Shown: positions 41,940-51,005, counted from the stretch's first letter. The stretch: 64,000 nucleotides of DNA from CAYRHN01 sp964424115 (GCA_964424115.1 CAYRHN010000018.1:15485-79484); one strand, 5' to 3'. Notes: a model not told the origin generated them from the letters alone. Numbers and translations are program-made.

Positions 41940-42620
41940 ATGGACAAGAAACTGGTGGCGGTCTTTATCCTGGGCGGGATCGTCAGCGTGGCCGCGGCGG
42001 GGGCGGCGATGTTCCTGGCCGCCGGGCGGATCGACTGGGGCGCGGCCTGGGCGGTGATCGGCGTGTGGCTGGTCTGGTTCGCGGCGGAGGATGCGATCCT
42101 CTTCCGCAACCCGGCCTTGATGCGCGAGCGCCTGGCGCCGCCCAAGGCGTCCAAGGCCTGGGACAAGGCCATCCTGAGCACCAACCGCCTGGTCCAACTG
42201 GCGCGTTACATTCTGGCCGGGCTGGATCTGCGCAACGGCTGGACGGTCGGCTTTCCGGCCCTGGCGCAGTACGCGGCGCTGGGGGTGGCTTTGCTGAGCG
42301 TGGCCTTCTTCATGTGGGCGATGTCCTCCAACGCTTACTTCTCGCAGGTGGTGCGCATCCAGTCGGAGCGCGGCCACGCGGTGGCGACTGGCGGACCCTA
42401 CCGCTACGTACGCCACCCGTCCTACCTGGCGGTGATCCTCTTTGAGCTGGGCCTCTCCACCCTGTTGGGATCGTGGGTTGCCATCCTCGCCGCGGGGGTG
42501 TGCGCGGGGTTGTTCATCCTGCGCACCGCGCTGGAGGACCGCACCCTGCAGGCCGAACTGCCCGGCTATGCCGAGTATGCCCGCCGGGTGCGCTACCGGC
42601 TCGTACCGGGCGTGTGGTAG
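41940..42620 (+). CDS. Isoprenylcysteine-carboxyl-methyltransferase-like membrane protein
   Basis: 226 residues with five or so membrane helices. The C-terminal GPYRYVRHPSYLAVILFELG and late EDRTLQAELPGYAEYARRVRYRLVPGVW are the SAM-binding signature of ICMT/PEMT-like methyltransferases. Bacterial members methylate unknown membrane substrates. It starts at the ATG directly after the TATAAT box. Confidence 0.85.
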   Translation: MDKKLVAVFILGGIVSVAAAGAAMFLAAGRIDWGAAWAVIGVWLVWFAAEDAILFRNPALMRERLAPPKASKAWDKAILSTNRLVQLARYILAGLDLRNGWTVGFPALAQYAALGVALLSVAFFMWAMSSNAYFSQVVRIQSERGHAVATGGPYRYVRHPSYLAVILFELGLSTLLGSWVAILAAGVCAGLFILRTALEDRTLQAELPGYAEYARRVRYRLVPGVW

Positions 42621-42860
42621 AAAGAATTAACCACAGATAATATATTCACCACAGACGCTTCGCGCACAGATAAGAACGGATCAACACAGATAAGATTTTA
42701 AATATTCTTATCTGTGTTCATCTGTGTTCATCTGTGGTTAAATCTTAACCAGGAATATATTGACCACAGATAAGAACGGATCAACACAGATAATATATTT
42801 AATATTCTTATCCGTGTTCATCTGCATTTATCCGTGTTCATCTGTGGTTATTATTTGTGG
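42621..42860. repeat. CACAGAT-type repeat tract
   Basis: About seven alternating CACAGATAAGAACGGATCAAC and TTCATCTGTG blocks in direct and inverted order between convergent genes; potential long hairpins. No gene. Confidence 0.7.
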
Positions 42861-44810
42861 TTAAATCTTAACCAGTTCTTCCACGGCTGCGGCGGGGGGC
42901 GCGCCGGTGGCGGGATCCCAGCCCATCTCCGTCCAGTACAACCGCTTGAGCTCCTCAATGGGGATGCTGCGGCCTTTGTTGGCGCCGTTCGGCAGCGGGG
43001 GACGCCCGAGCGGGCGGTCGTTGATGGCGTGCGCCAGGGGGATGCGTTCGCGCTGGTTAAAGGCCTGACGCAGGGTCTGGATGTTCCAGCCAATTTGCAT
43101 GTACTCGTCGGGGGTCTTGTTCCAGCCGGAGGCGGCGTTCAGCCACTCGAAGATCGGGTAGCGCTGCACGCCGAACATGGGCGCGAAGAGGCAGCCGCCC
43201 GCCCCGTTGAGCAGGGCGGTGAACTGCGAGCAGAGCGCCGCCCACTCGGCCTTTTCGCGGTCGGAGCGGTACTTGCTGCCCTTGGGATAGAACAGCGGAC
43301 GCACGGGCGGGGCTTTCTTCACCCGCCGCCAGAGCTGGAAGGTCTCGTAGTACAGATAAGCGCCGATGGTGTGGCGCCCGGGGGTCGGCTCCACCACGGC
43401 ATGCAGGCCAAAACCGGGATCGTTGCGCGGGTCGTGCATGGCCAGCTCCTGCCCGCCGGCCTGTACGGCGTACTGCGCCGCGCCCTGCCCGATCCGTTCG
43501 GCCGCCTTGCGCGAACCGTCGGCCAGCAGGTCGCCGATGCCTTCGCGGCGGATGATCAGCTCCAGCAGCTTGAGCATGGCAGCCGAATCGCCCCACTTCA
43601 ACTCCAGCCCGCCGGTGTCCTCTTTGGTGATCATGCCGTGCTGGTAGCATTCGAAGGCGAAGGCCAGCGTGCCGCCGGCGGAGATGGTATCCATTCCGGC
43701 CCGGTTGAGCATCTCGTTGGCGACGAAGATGCTTTCCAGGTCGTCGTTCATCAGCATCCCGCCCAGCGCCAGGACGGTCTCGTATTCCGGCTTGTGCGAC
43801 TCGGATTGGCCCTGGTTATAGGTGGTCATCCCGCCGCAGCCGATCGGGCAGGAATAGCAGTGATACTTGACGAATTCGCGTTCGCGGATGCGGTCAGGGT
43901 TGACGCTGCGGGAGCGGGCCGGGGGCAGGTCCACGTTGCTGCCGCCCCAGTTGCGGATGGGCGAGTCGCCGGTCTCGATCGAGTACTGGTTGAGGCCGCT
44001 GGTGCCGTATTTCTGGAGGAAGATCTTGTAGAGGATGCCGTCCTGGCGCATCTGCAGGGGCAGGATGCGCAGGAGGGTCCCCAGCACCTGCGCTCCGCCG
44101 CCGTTGAGGAAGGGCGGCTTGAAACGCGCCACGCGGGCGAACTTGCCGGTCAGGCGCTTCATCTCGGCCGGGTCGGCCGGGCGGATAGGGTAAGAGCCCT
44201 GCAGGGCGATCGCCTTGAGCTGCTTGGCGCCCATCACCGCACCCAGCCCGGCGCGGGCGGCCATGCGGCCCTGGTCGTTGGAGATGCCCGCGATCAGCGA
44301 GCGCTTTTCGCCCGCCGGCCCGATGCAGGCAATGGCGGTGAAGCGCCCGGTGTGGCGCGCTTTGAGGGCGGACTCGGTCTCGCGGGTGTCCTTGCCCCAC
44401 AGGTCGGAGGCGTCGCGCAGTTCGGCTTTGTCATGCCCCAGGTAGAGGTAGACTGGTTTGGGGCTGATGCCGGTGAAGAACAGACCGTCGTAGCCGCACT
44501 GCTTGATGGCTGGGGCCAGCGAGCCGCCGCAGTTGGCGTCGCCCCAGGTGCCGGTGAGCGGAGACTTGGCCGCCACCATCCAGCGCCCGGTCATCAGGCT
44601 GCCGGAAGCGGTCAGCAGGCCAGGGACAAAGGCCAGGATGTTGTCCGGCCCGAGCGGGTCGGCCCCGGCAGGAATGTGGTGGTAGAGCACCCAGGCTGCC
44701 AGGCCCATCCCGCCGAGGAATTTTTCATACACCGGCTCGGGGATCTGCTCCTCGCGCAGCGCGCCGGAGGTCAGGTCGATCCATAAGATCTTGCCCATGG
44801 CTGAATGCAT
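42861..44810 (-). CDS. Tungsten-type aldehyde ferredoxin oxidoreductase
   Basis: 649 residues. It opens GKILWIDLTSG, then FLGGMGLAAWVLYHHIP and SPLTGTWGDANCGGSLAPAIKQCGYDGL, the pterin-binding start of the AOR family. The 4Fe-4S Cys ligands are in YHCYSCPIGCGG, with the fourth in the late NGAGGCLFAP; the bis-pterin motif NDPGFGLHA is present. AORs oxidise aldehydes to acids, or the reverse, with ferredoxin. The polyferredoxin at 41119 is a likely partner. ATG 44810 is used; the frame is open further upstream only as a shadow. Confidence 0.93.
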   Translation of the reverse strand: MHSAMGKILWIDLTSGALREEQIPEPVYEKFLGGMGLAAWVLYHHIPAGADPLGPDNILAFVPGLLTASGSLMTGRWMVAAKSPLTGTWGDANCGGSLAPAIKQCGYDGLFFTGISPKPVYLYLGHDKAELRDASDLWGKDTRETESALKARHTGRFTAIACIGPAGEKRSLIAGISNDQGRMAARAGLGAVMGAKQLKAIALQGSYPIRPADPAEMKRLTGKFARVARFKPPFLNGGGAQVLGTLLRILPLQMRQDGILYKIFLQKYGTSGLNQYSIETGDSPIRNWGGSNVDLPPARSRSVNPDRIREREFVKYHCYSCPIGCGGMTTYNQGQSESHKPEYETVLALGGMLMNDDLESIFVANEMLNRAGMDTISAGGTLAFAFECYQHGMITKEDTGGLELKWGDSAAMLKLLELIIRREGIGDLLADGSRKAAERIGQGAAQYAVQAGGQELAMHDPRNDPGFGLHAVVEPTPGRHTIGAYLYYETFQLWRRVKKAPPVRPLFYPKGSKYRSDREKAEWAALCSQFTALLNGAGGCLFAPMFGVQRYPIFEWLNAASGWNKTPDEYMQIGWNIQTLRQAFNQRERIPLAHAINDRPLGRPPLPNGANKGRSIPIEELKRLYWTEMGWDPATGAPPAAAVEELVKI

Positions 44811-44851
44811 AGAGGTTATTCCTGTAAAGAAGAAGTATTTGTGGGGTGGTC

Positions 44852-45406
44852 TTAGACTTTCAGTGAGCCGCGGAAGCCGCGCACGCCGTAATAAGAGGAT
44901 GCGCCGTTGTGGTAGATGAAGACGCGCCCATAGCGGCGGTCGCCGAAGAGCGCCCCGTCCAGTTTGCGCACCTCGGCGGGGGTACTCAGCCAGCTGGAGG
45001 TTTTCAGGTCGAATTTGCCCAGCTCCTGCAGGGCGAAGTATTGCATTTCGCTCAGCAGCTCGATCCCCATGGCGGCCGCCATATCCAGGGCGCTGTCGCC
45101 CGGCTTGAAGGATTTCCTGGAATCCAGCGCTGCCCGGTCGTAGCAGACATTCCGGCGGCCTTCCGGGGTTTCCGCCGAACAATCATAGAAGATGTATTCG
45201 CCGGTCTTCTCATCCAAACCGACCACGTCCGGTTCGCCGCCGGTCCGTTCCATTTCACTGAGCGACCAAAGCTTCTCTGGATTGGCTTCCAGCCTGGCCT
45301 GCACTTGGGCCCATTCCAGGCCTTTATGGCGGCCCATGTTCTTCTCAAAGCGGGCTTTCAGCGTGCCGAGCAGGGCGTCCCGTTGGTCTTGCGGAATCTG
45401 GTTCAT
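44852..45406 (-). CDS. DUF4256 protein
   Basis: 184 residues. LEWAQVQARLEANPEKLWSLSEMERTGGEPDVVG and the later AMGIELLSEMQYFALQELGKFD, FGDRRYGRVFIYHNGASSYYGVRGFRG match DUF4256, a family of unknown function. GGAGGT lies upstream of the start. A TATGAT box is about 25 nt away. It lies 42 bp before the AOR gene on the same strand and may be co-transcribed. Confidence 0.85.
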   Translation of the reverse strand: MNQIPQDQRDALLGTLKARFEKNMGRHKGLEWAQVQARLEANPEKLWSLSEMERTGGEPDVVGLDEKTGEYIFYDCSAETPEGRRNVCYDRAALDSRKSFKPGDSALDMAAAMGIELLSEMQYFALQELGKFDLKTSSWLSTPAEVRKLDGALFGDRRYGRVFIYHNGASSYYGVRGFRGSLKV

Positions 45407-45525
45407 GGCTTGAGCATACCTCCTTCGAACAGACGTATGAGCGAATCATAGCACAAATTGGTTAAGATTCAACCCTTAACCGCGATACTTGGCGTCTGGC
45501 GAAGCACTCCTTGCGGGTTAGCGGT

Positions 45526-46095
45526 TTAAGACCTCTGCACTTCCCCGTAGCGGAAGCAATCCACGGTGTGGTCGTTGACCATCCCGACCGCCTGCATGAA
45601 GGCGTAAATGATGGTCGGGCCGACGAAGGAGAAGCCGCGCCGCAGCAGGTCTTTGCTGATCTGCTGGGAGAGGGGCGTCTGGGCGGGCAGGTCGCGCAGG
45701 CTGGTCCAGGCGTTCTGGATCGGCTGGCCGCCGACAAAGGCCCAGATGTAGGCATCGAAGGAGCCGAACTCGCTTTGCACCTGCAGGAAAGCGCGCGCGT
45801 TCTGCACCGCGGCGACAACCTTGCGCCGGTTGCGCACGATACCCGGGTCGGCCAGCAGCGCGGCGGTTTTGGCCTCATCGTAAGCGGCCACCGCCCGCGG
45901 GTCAAAGTTGTCGAAGGCCAGGCGGTAGGCGGGGCGCTTCTTGAGGATCGTCTCCCAGCTCAGTCCGGCCTGCGCGCCCTCGAGGATGAGGAATTCGAAC
46001 AGGCCGCGCTCGTCGTGCAGCGGCACGCCCCATTCGGCGTCGTGATATTCCAGGGAGAGCGGGGTTCCCGCCCAGGCGCAGCGGATCTTTTGCAT
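45526..46095 (-). CDS. tag: DNA-3-methyladenine glycosylase I
   Basis: 189 residues from ATG 46095 with AGGAAA upstream. RCAWAGTPLSLEYHDAEWGVPLHDERGLFEFLILEGAQAGLSW is the Tag signature; the Cys and His zinc ligands (RCAW near the N-terminus, HDAEW) and the late MVNDHTVDCFRY complete it. It removes 3-methyladenine from alkylated DNA. Confidence 0.93.
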   Translation of the reverse strand: MQKIRCAWAGTPLSLEYHDAEWGVPLHDERGLFEFLILEGAQAGLSWETILKKRPAYRLAFDNFDPRAVAAYDEAKTAALLADPGIVRNRRKVVAAVQNARAFLQVQSEFGSFDAYIWAFVGGQPIQNAWTSLRDLPAQTPLSQQISKDLLRRGFSFVGPTIIYAFMQAVGMVNDHTVDCFRYGEVQRS

Positions 46096-46196
46096 TTTTT
46101 TTCCTATCTTTACCACAAAGGAACAAAGAAACGAAGGGACACAAAGGATTTTAAGAATATAGCCACGAAGAGCACGAAGGTTTAAAGGTTTTTCTT
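46096..46196. other. Short spacer upstream of tag
   Basis: Contains a CCACGAAGAGCACGAAGG tract near 46162-46179. Nothing else is seen. Confidence 0.4.
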
Positions 46197-46385
46197 ATTT
46201 CTTTCTAGCCACCTGACAGTTTTAAGCTCATAAATCTTGCGTCATTGCGAGGAGGGCTTTAGCCCGACGAAGCAATCCCAAATTAGGCACAAGAGTTAGA
46301 ATTTCAGGGAGATTGCTTCGCCCTGGGAGGGGCTCGCTACGCTCGCAATGACGTATCCAAACTGTCAGGTGGCTAAATTTCTTTC
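46197..46385. mobile_element. MITE-like element with 17-bp terminal inverted repeats
   Basis: The element 46206-46375 has perfect 17-bp terminal inverted repeats TAGCCACCTGACAGTTT. It is flanked by the 9-bp direct repeat ATTTCTTTC at 46197-46205 and 46377-46385, with one extra A on the right. It encodes nothing. Its centre (46240-46353) is itself an inverted repeat of the GTCATTGCGAGG ... GCTCGCAATGAC type, containing CGAAGCAATC / GATTGCTTCG. Confidence 0.8.
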
Positions 46386-46422
46386 TTTGTGCATCTTTGT
46401 TTCTTGGCGGTAAGGAACTTTC

Positions 46423-47610
46423 TTAAAAAGCCTTATGGGCCAATGCGAGGGCTTCGGCCGTGTTCAGGTCAACCGGGTTCATCAGCGAGGAGGCGTCGTT
46501 GATCGCCATTTCGGCGATGGCCTGCAATTGCTCTTCCTTCACGCCCGCCTCGGAGAGGGTGCGCGGCAGGCCGCACAGCTCGTACAGGTCCTCCTTAAGC
46601 TGGTGGACGTCGTTGATGGTGCGCTCGGCGCGCCGCCCGGCGGGGGTCTCGGCATACACCTGCGGGCCGGAAAGCGGCAGGAGCAGTTCGCCGATCATCT
46701 CGCGGCGCTTCTCCAGGTTGTACTCCAACCCGAAGGGCAGGAAGATGTTCATCGCCACCCCGTGCGGGATGTGCCCGACCGCGCCTGCGGAGTGGCCCAT
46801 GGCGTGCACCACGCCCACCATCGCGTTGGAAAAGGCCGCCCCGGCCATCGTGCTGGCGTTGGCCAGCGCCAGGCGGCCTTCCTTGTCCTGCGGGTGTTGC
46901 ACCACCTGGCGCAGGGTGGAGCCGATCAGGCGCACCGCCTGCCAGGCGTAGGCGTCGCTGAGCGGGTTCTTCTGGATGCTGAGGGTGGCCTCCATGGCAT
47001 GGGTTAGCGCGTCCATGCCGGTGGCGGCGGTCAGGCGCGGCGGCAGGGTGAGGGTCATGCGCGAATCGAGGAAGGCGGCGCGGGGGAGGAGGAACTCGGA
47101 GGAGAAGAGCATCTTCACCCCCTCGGCGGGGTCGGCGATCACGGCCGAGTTGGTGGACTCCGAGCCGGTGCCGGCGGTGGTGGGGACGGCGTAGAGCGGG
47201 CGCAGCGGGCCGGGCAGGCTGTCGGCGCCGCGGAAGTTGCGCACGTCGTGCCCGTCCAGCGAGACGAGGATGTTGACGCCCTTGGCGGTGTCGATCACCG
47301 AGCCGCCGCCGACCGCCACCAGGCAGTCGCACTGCTTGGCGCGGTACAGCACGGCCAGGTCGTTCACCACCAGGGTGGAGGATTCGGGCGGGGTCTCTTC
47401 GTAGAGCGCGCCAATGGTGATGCCCGACTCGGCGAAGGCGTCCAGCACCACGCGGATCAGCCCGGCGCGCGCCACCCCCGCATCGGTGATGACCATCGGG
47501 CGCGAGACGCGCGCGGCGCTCAGCTCGGCGGGCAGGTTGTTCAACGCCGTGTGCCCGGAGATGATCTTGACCGGGAAGTTGAATTCATAAAAAGAAGGAA
47601 GAGGGGACAT
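46423..47610 (-). CDS. Iron-containing alcohol dehydrogenase
   Basis: 395 residues from the ATG at 47610 (an ATG four codons upstream is possible; neither has a good ribosome site). The NAD site is VAVGGGSVIDTAK, and the PTTAGTGSE signature follows. The iron ligands are in the DALTHAMEA region (Asp/His) and AMGHSAGAVGHIPHG (two His). It oxidises alcohols or reduces aldehydes with NAD(P). It is downstream of an SCP2-like gene on the same strand, separated by a GCTGACAG-type repeat tract (47650-47735). Confidence 0.9.
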   Translation of the reverse strand: MSPLPSFYEFNFPVKIISGHTALNNLPAELSAARVSRPMVITDAGVARAGLIRVVLDAFAESGITIGALYEETPPESSTLVVNDLAVLYRAKQCDCLVAVGGGSVIDTAKGVNILVSLDGHDVRNFRGADSLPGPLRPLYAVPTTAGTGSESTNSAVIADPAEGVKMLFSSEFLLPRAAFLDSRMTLTLPPRLTAATGMDALTHAMEATLSIQKNPLSDAYAWQAVRLIGSTLRQVVQHPQDKEGRLALANASTMAGAAFSNAMVGVVHAMGHSAGAVGHIPHGVAMNIFLPFGLEYNLEKRREMIGELLLPLSGPQVYAETPAGRRAERTINDVHQLKEDLYELCGLPRTLSEAGVKEEQLQAIAEMAINDASSLMNPVDLNTAEALALAHKAF

Positions 47611-47732
47611 AGGATTTACCATTTGCGATTTCAAGTGTTGACGTTTGACGATTGGTAGCTGACAGTCCACGGCTCACAGCTCACAGTAAAACCTTTCCTT
47701 CCTGTCGGCTGTCACCTGTTTGCTGTCAGCTC

Positions 47733-48272
47733 TCATATTCCGAACGGCACGCCGAGGCAGTAGGCGCGCAGGCGCAGGCGCCATTTGCGTCCCAGCGGGA
47801 TGGGCGGCAGGCGCTTCATCAGGCGAGCGGCCAGGAAGGCCGGGAAGAGGTAGGCGACGGTGATGTTGAGCGCGCGCACCACCGAGAGAGTGTGCGAGAG
47901 GTCGCCCTTGGCGGTCATGCAGTGCTGGGCGTAGGCCTCGTCGATGCCCAGCCGCCCGGTGAACATCCTGAAGGCCGCTTCGATGTTCTTGAAGTTGATC
48001 ACCACTTCGGTCTGGTCGGGATCGTACTTGCTGCCCAGGTAGGCCAGCCGTCCGCCGGGGCGGGTGACCAGCGCCAGCGAGCCGCCGGCCGGGGCAACGC
48101 CCATCATCAGGGTGAAGCCCTCCGGCCAGGTCTGCACCTCCTGCTGGATGAGCGGTTCGCGGCGCGAGAGGGATTGCAGCGCCCGCCCCACGATGAACAG
48201 CACCGTCCGGTTGACCGTGCGTTTGAAGGCCTTGCGGCGAGGGGGGATGTCGGGGTATTTGCCTGGATCCAT
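47733..48272 (-). CDS. SCP2-like sterol/lipid-transfer-domain protein
   Basis: 179 residues with GGGAGGT before the start. The segment PEGFTLMMGVAPAGGSLALVTRPGGRLAYLG, followed by PDQTEVVINFKNIEAAFRMFTGRLGIDEAYAQHCMTAKGDLSHTLSVVRALNITVAYLFP, fits the SCP2-like hydrophobic-ligand fold. These domains bind fatty acyl or sterol molecules. The N-terminus is basic and contains no signal sequence. Ligand unknown. Confidence 0.6.
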   Translation of the reverse strand: MDPGKYPDIPPRRKAFKRTVNRTVLFIVGRALQSLSRREPLIQQEVQTWPEGFTLMMGVAPAGGSLALVTRPGGRLAYLGSKYDPDQTEVVINFKNIEAAFRMFTGRLGIDEAYAQHCMTAKGDLSHTLSVVRALNITVAYLFPAFLAARLMKRLPPIPLGRKWRLRLRAYCLGVPFGI

Positions 48273-48926
48273 CGGGACCTCCCTGGAGGATTTTCGATTT
48301 ACGATTTGCGATTGACGACCCCCTACGGGGGCAAGTGTTGGCAGTTGGCGAAGAGAACCTGAATCATTATGGCATGCCGGAGGGAAAAAAGCAAGGGGGG
48401 AGGTAGGGAACAGTTGACAGCGGATGGCAGACAGCGGACGGCGTAGGGGAGGTCGGCAGCTCACGCAGAGCCGCGGAGGCGCGGAGAAAAAAAGACCTCG
48501 AAACGCTTCGCGCGAACCAATCTTTTGTAGGGGAGACAGCAACCCGGAAACAACGTGGGGAGCATGGATTAGCTTGGCTCCGGGTTGCTTCGCCCAGAAA
48601 AGAAAGACCTCAAAGGTCTGGGAAACCTTTGAGGTCTGGTGCGGCCGGGCGCCACTGGTTGTTCGGAAGAGACCTTTCACGGAACATGGCGTGGCGCCCC
48701 TACCGATGGGCCGGGGAGTGGTAGGGGCGACAGCACCCCGGGCGGATCGTGGCTGATCTGATCCCATCTGTCTCCGGGGTGCTTCGCCCGGAAAATAGAA
48801 TCGCGGATATATTTGAAAAAAGCAAGACCTTTGAGGTCTGGTGCGGCCGGGCGCCACGGGTTGTTCGGAAGAGACCTTTCACGGAACATGGCGTGGCGCC
48901 CATATAATTACATTGCGCGCTGCCTC
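48273..48926. repeat. Dense palindrome array
   Basis: No gene. Contents in order: a GCGGATGGCAGACAGCGG tract (about 48412-48445); family D at 48527-48596; a GACCTCAAAGGTC hairpin at 48606-48637; family E at 48647-48703; family D at 48721-48789; and a second family E at 48849-48901. The piece from the end of the GACCTTTGAGGTCTG hairpin through family E is repeated almost exactly about 200 bp later. Confidence 0.75.
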
Positions 48927-50756
48927 CTACCGCAGCACGGCCGGCAGATAACCGAACTCGAACGGGCCGAAGAAAAGCGCCGAGAACTGCGAGGTATTGC
49001 TGCCGGCGTCGGTGGCGGTGGCGGTCAGGTAGGGCAGGTTGACGCGCAGCTCGGTCAGCGAGAGATCCCAATCCCCGGCCGGCCCGGCGGTGACCTTGCC
49101 CAGGTACACCTCCCCCTCACCGTCTGGCACGCTGCTGCCAAAGACCTCTACGATGCAAAAGGGGCAGGCCGCGCCGCTGACCGTGGCGGGGGAATAGACG
49201 GCATCATAAATGACCGGGGCAGGCGCGTTGTCGTTGCCGACCCCGTTCAGGTTGATCCCCAGCCCGGCGTTGCGGGTGATCAGATTGCCGGTGATGGTGT
49301 TGTAGTCGGAAGTGCTGGTCAGCACGTCCACCCCGTCCCCGCCGTTGCCGCTGATCAGGTTCTTGGGGCCGATCCAGTTGTTCAACGCCGCCAGCCCGAT
49401 GCGGATGCCGTCGTCGGTGTTGGGCAGCGCCACCTGAATATCCACGCGCAGGCCGATGATGTTGCAGGCGATCACATTCTCGGCCACCGAGCCGCCCACA
49501 ATACCGATCCCGTAGCCGTTATTCCCGGAGATCAAATTCACATAGCCGGAATCCGCGCAGTCGCCGATCACGTTGCCGGTGGTGGTCTGAGAGAGCCAGA
49601 TCCCCGCGCCGCTGTTGGGGATGGCAAAGTAGCCGGTCGGGTCAGCGCCGATGATGTTACCCACCACGCGGGTCTGGGTTGTGCCGATCTCGTAGATGTG
49701 CACCCCGCCGGAGGGGTTGCCGGAGATGACGTTGTGGCGCGCGCTCTCCAGCCCGCCGATCAAAGTATTGTGCGGGCCGCTGCTCACGTCCACCCCGTAG
49801 ACCCCGTTGGGGATGGCGTCCGTCCCGGCGGCGTTGATCCCGATCCAGTTGCCAGCCACCAGGTTGTTGTCGCTGCCGGCGCCGTACACGCGCACGCCGT
49901 TGCGCTCGTTGCCAGAGAGCAGGTTGCCCGCCCCGCCGGTGTTGCCCCTGCCAACCACGTTGTCGTGTGACTTGCCGTAGATGTAGACGCCATCGTAGTG
50001 GTTGCTGATGGCGGCATCGCCGGCGGCGTTGGTGCCGATGTAGTTGCCCTCGATGTGGTTCAGCTCGGTGTACTCGCCCCACAGGCTGACCCCGTCCCAG
50101 CCGTTGCCGGAGAGCACGTTCCGGTCTCCGGGCAGGTCGCCGCCGACCCAGTTGCTGGAGGCGCCGTTGCCGATATAGACCCCATCCAGGCCGTTGCCGC
50201 GGTCGAGCGTGCCGGAGGGGTCGGTGCCGATGTAGTTGCCGACGATATAGTTAAATGAAGCCACATCTGCGCCGCTCAGCTCGGTGATGGCGATGCCGTG
50301 CGAGGGGAAGCGGTTGATCGCCAGTCCGCGCACGCCGTTGTGCGAGGAAGTGATGCCGATCCCCACGCTGAGCGTGCTGACCGGCAGCAGCGAGCCGTCC
50401 AGCTCGATGGTGATCACGGCCGGGCTGGAGACAGAGGCGAAGGCGGAGCCGGGTTGGCTGTAGCCGTCGATCAACAAGCCTGCGTCGTCGGTCAGGGTGG
50501 GCAGGGGCGTGGTGGGCTGGATGGAGTGCACGCCGCTGCCGGGGATGGCGAACACGATCGTGTCGGCGCCGGAGAGGATGTTGGCGGCCAGGATCGCCTC
50601 ACGCAGCGAGCAGTGCAGTGCATTGCAGGCGCCGTCATCCGTGTCGTCGGCGGAATTGACCGTGATGGTGGCGGCCTGGACGGGCAGGGGCGGCAGAGCG
50701 GCGCACAGGACCAGCGCCAGGGTCAGGGCAAGCGAAAAAATACGTCTGGGTGACAT
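48927..50756 (-). CDS. Secreted parallel beta-helix protein (CSLREA type) with LPxVxR tail
   Basis: 609 residues. A signal peptide (SLALTLALVLCAALPPLPVQA) is followed by TITVNSADDTDDGACNALHCSLREAILAAN, the CSLREA domain start, and a long series of ~22-residue coils with GNxIGTDxxG, NLISGNxxxGV and SxNNLVxGNWIG motifs, i.e. a right-handed parallel beta-helix (NosD/pectate-lyase-like). No catalytic motif is visible. It ends PFEFGYLPAVLR. Probably a surface or extracellular binding protein. The ATG is preceded by GGGAGGT. Confidence 0.85.
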   Translation of the reverse strand: MSPRRIFSLALTLALVLCAALPPLPVQAATITVNSADDTDDGACNALHCSLREAILAANILSGADTIVFAIPGSGVHSIQPTTPLPTLTDDAGLLIDGYSQPGSAFASVSSPAVITIELDGSLLPVSTLSVGIGITSSHNGVRGLAINRFPSHGIAITELSGADVASFNYIVGNYIGTDPSGTLDRGNGLDGVYIGNGASSNWVGGDLPGDRNVLSGNGWDGVSLWGEYTELNHIEGNYIGTNAAGDAAISNHYDGVYIYGKSHDNVVGRGNTGGAGNLLSGNERNGVRVYGAGSDNNLVAGNWIGINAAGTDAIPNGVYGVDVSSGPHNTLIGGLESARHNVISGNPSGGVHIYEIGTTQTRVVGNIIGADPTGYFAIPNSGAGIWLSQTTTGNVIGDCADSGYVNLISGNNGYGIGIVGGSVAENVIACNIIGLRVDIQVALPNTDDGIRIGLAALNNWIGPKNLISGNGGDGVDVLTSTSDYNTITGNLITRNAGLGINLNGVGNDNAPAPVIYDAVYSPATVSGAACPFCIVEVFGSSVPDGEGEVYLGKVTAGPAGDWDLSLTELRVNLPYLTATATDAGSNTSQFSALFFGPFEFGYLPAVLR

Positions 50757-50885
50757 GGGTGTACCTCCCGGGATGATTTACGATTTACGACCCCCTACGG
50801 GGGCAGGTGTTGACGATTGACGAGTGGGAACCTGGATTGATTATGGCATGTCGGGAGGAAAAAAACAAGGGGGGAGACAGCCGAC

Positions 50886-50913
50886 TTGAATTTGTCCAGA
50901 CAAAGACTATAAT
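50886..50913 (+). promoter_or_regulatory. Promoter of the first seven-blade gene
   Basis: TTGAAT at 50886-50891, 16 bp, TATAAT at 50908-50913 followed by GGATT. Two other secreted-protein genes share this exact layout (53245-53272 and 57127-57154). Confidence 0.65.
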
Positions 50914-50960
50914 GGATTCGGGTCCATTCGAAATAATCGATTGTTTCATCGATCTCAATT

Positions 50961-50986
50961 GCCGCCGCGGACAGGGCGGCTTTTTT
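50961..50986 (+). terminator. Intrinsic terminator inside the 5' leader (possible attenuator)
   Basis: GCCGCC-N8-GGCGGC stem followed by six T, located between the promoter at 50886-50913 and the ribosome site (GGAGGAGG) of the gene at 51006. A weaker ATCGAT-type hairpin lies just before it. Confidence 0.6.
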
Positions 50987-51005
50987 CGTCTTGGAGGAGG
51001 TAACC

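Noticed and set aside
41578..42860. Possible CRISPR arrays in the CACAGAT tracts
   Set aside because: Units are degenerate, spacers are not of constant length, and no cas gene is present in the window.
42834..44786. 650-codon plus-strand frame opposite the aldehyde oxidoreductase
   Set aside because: Antisense shadow of a clear AOR gene.
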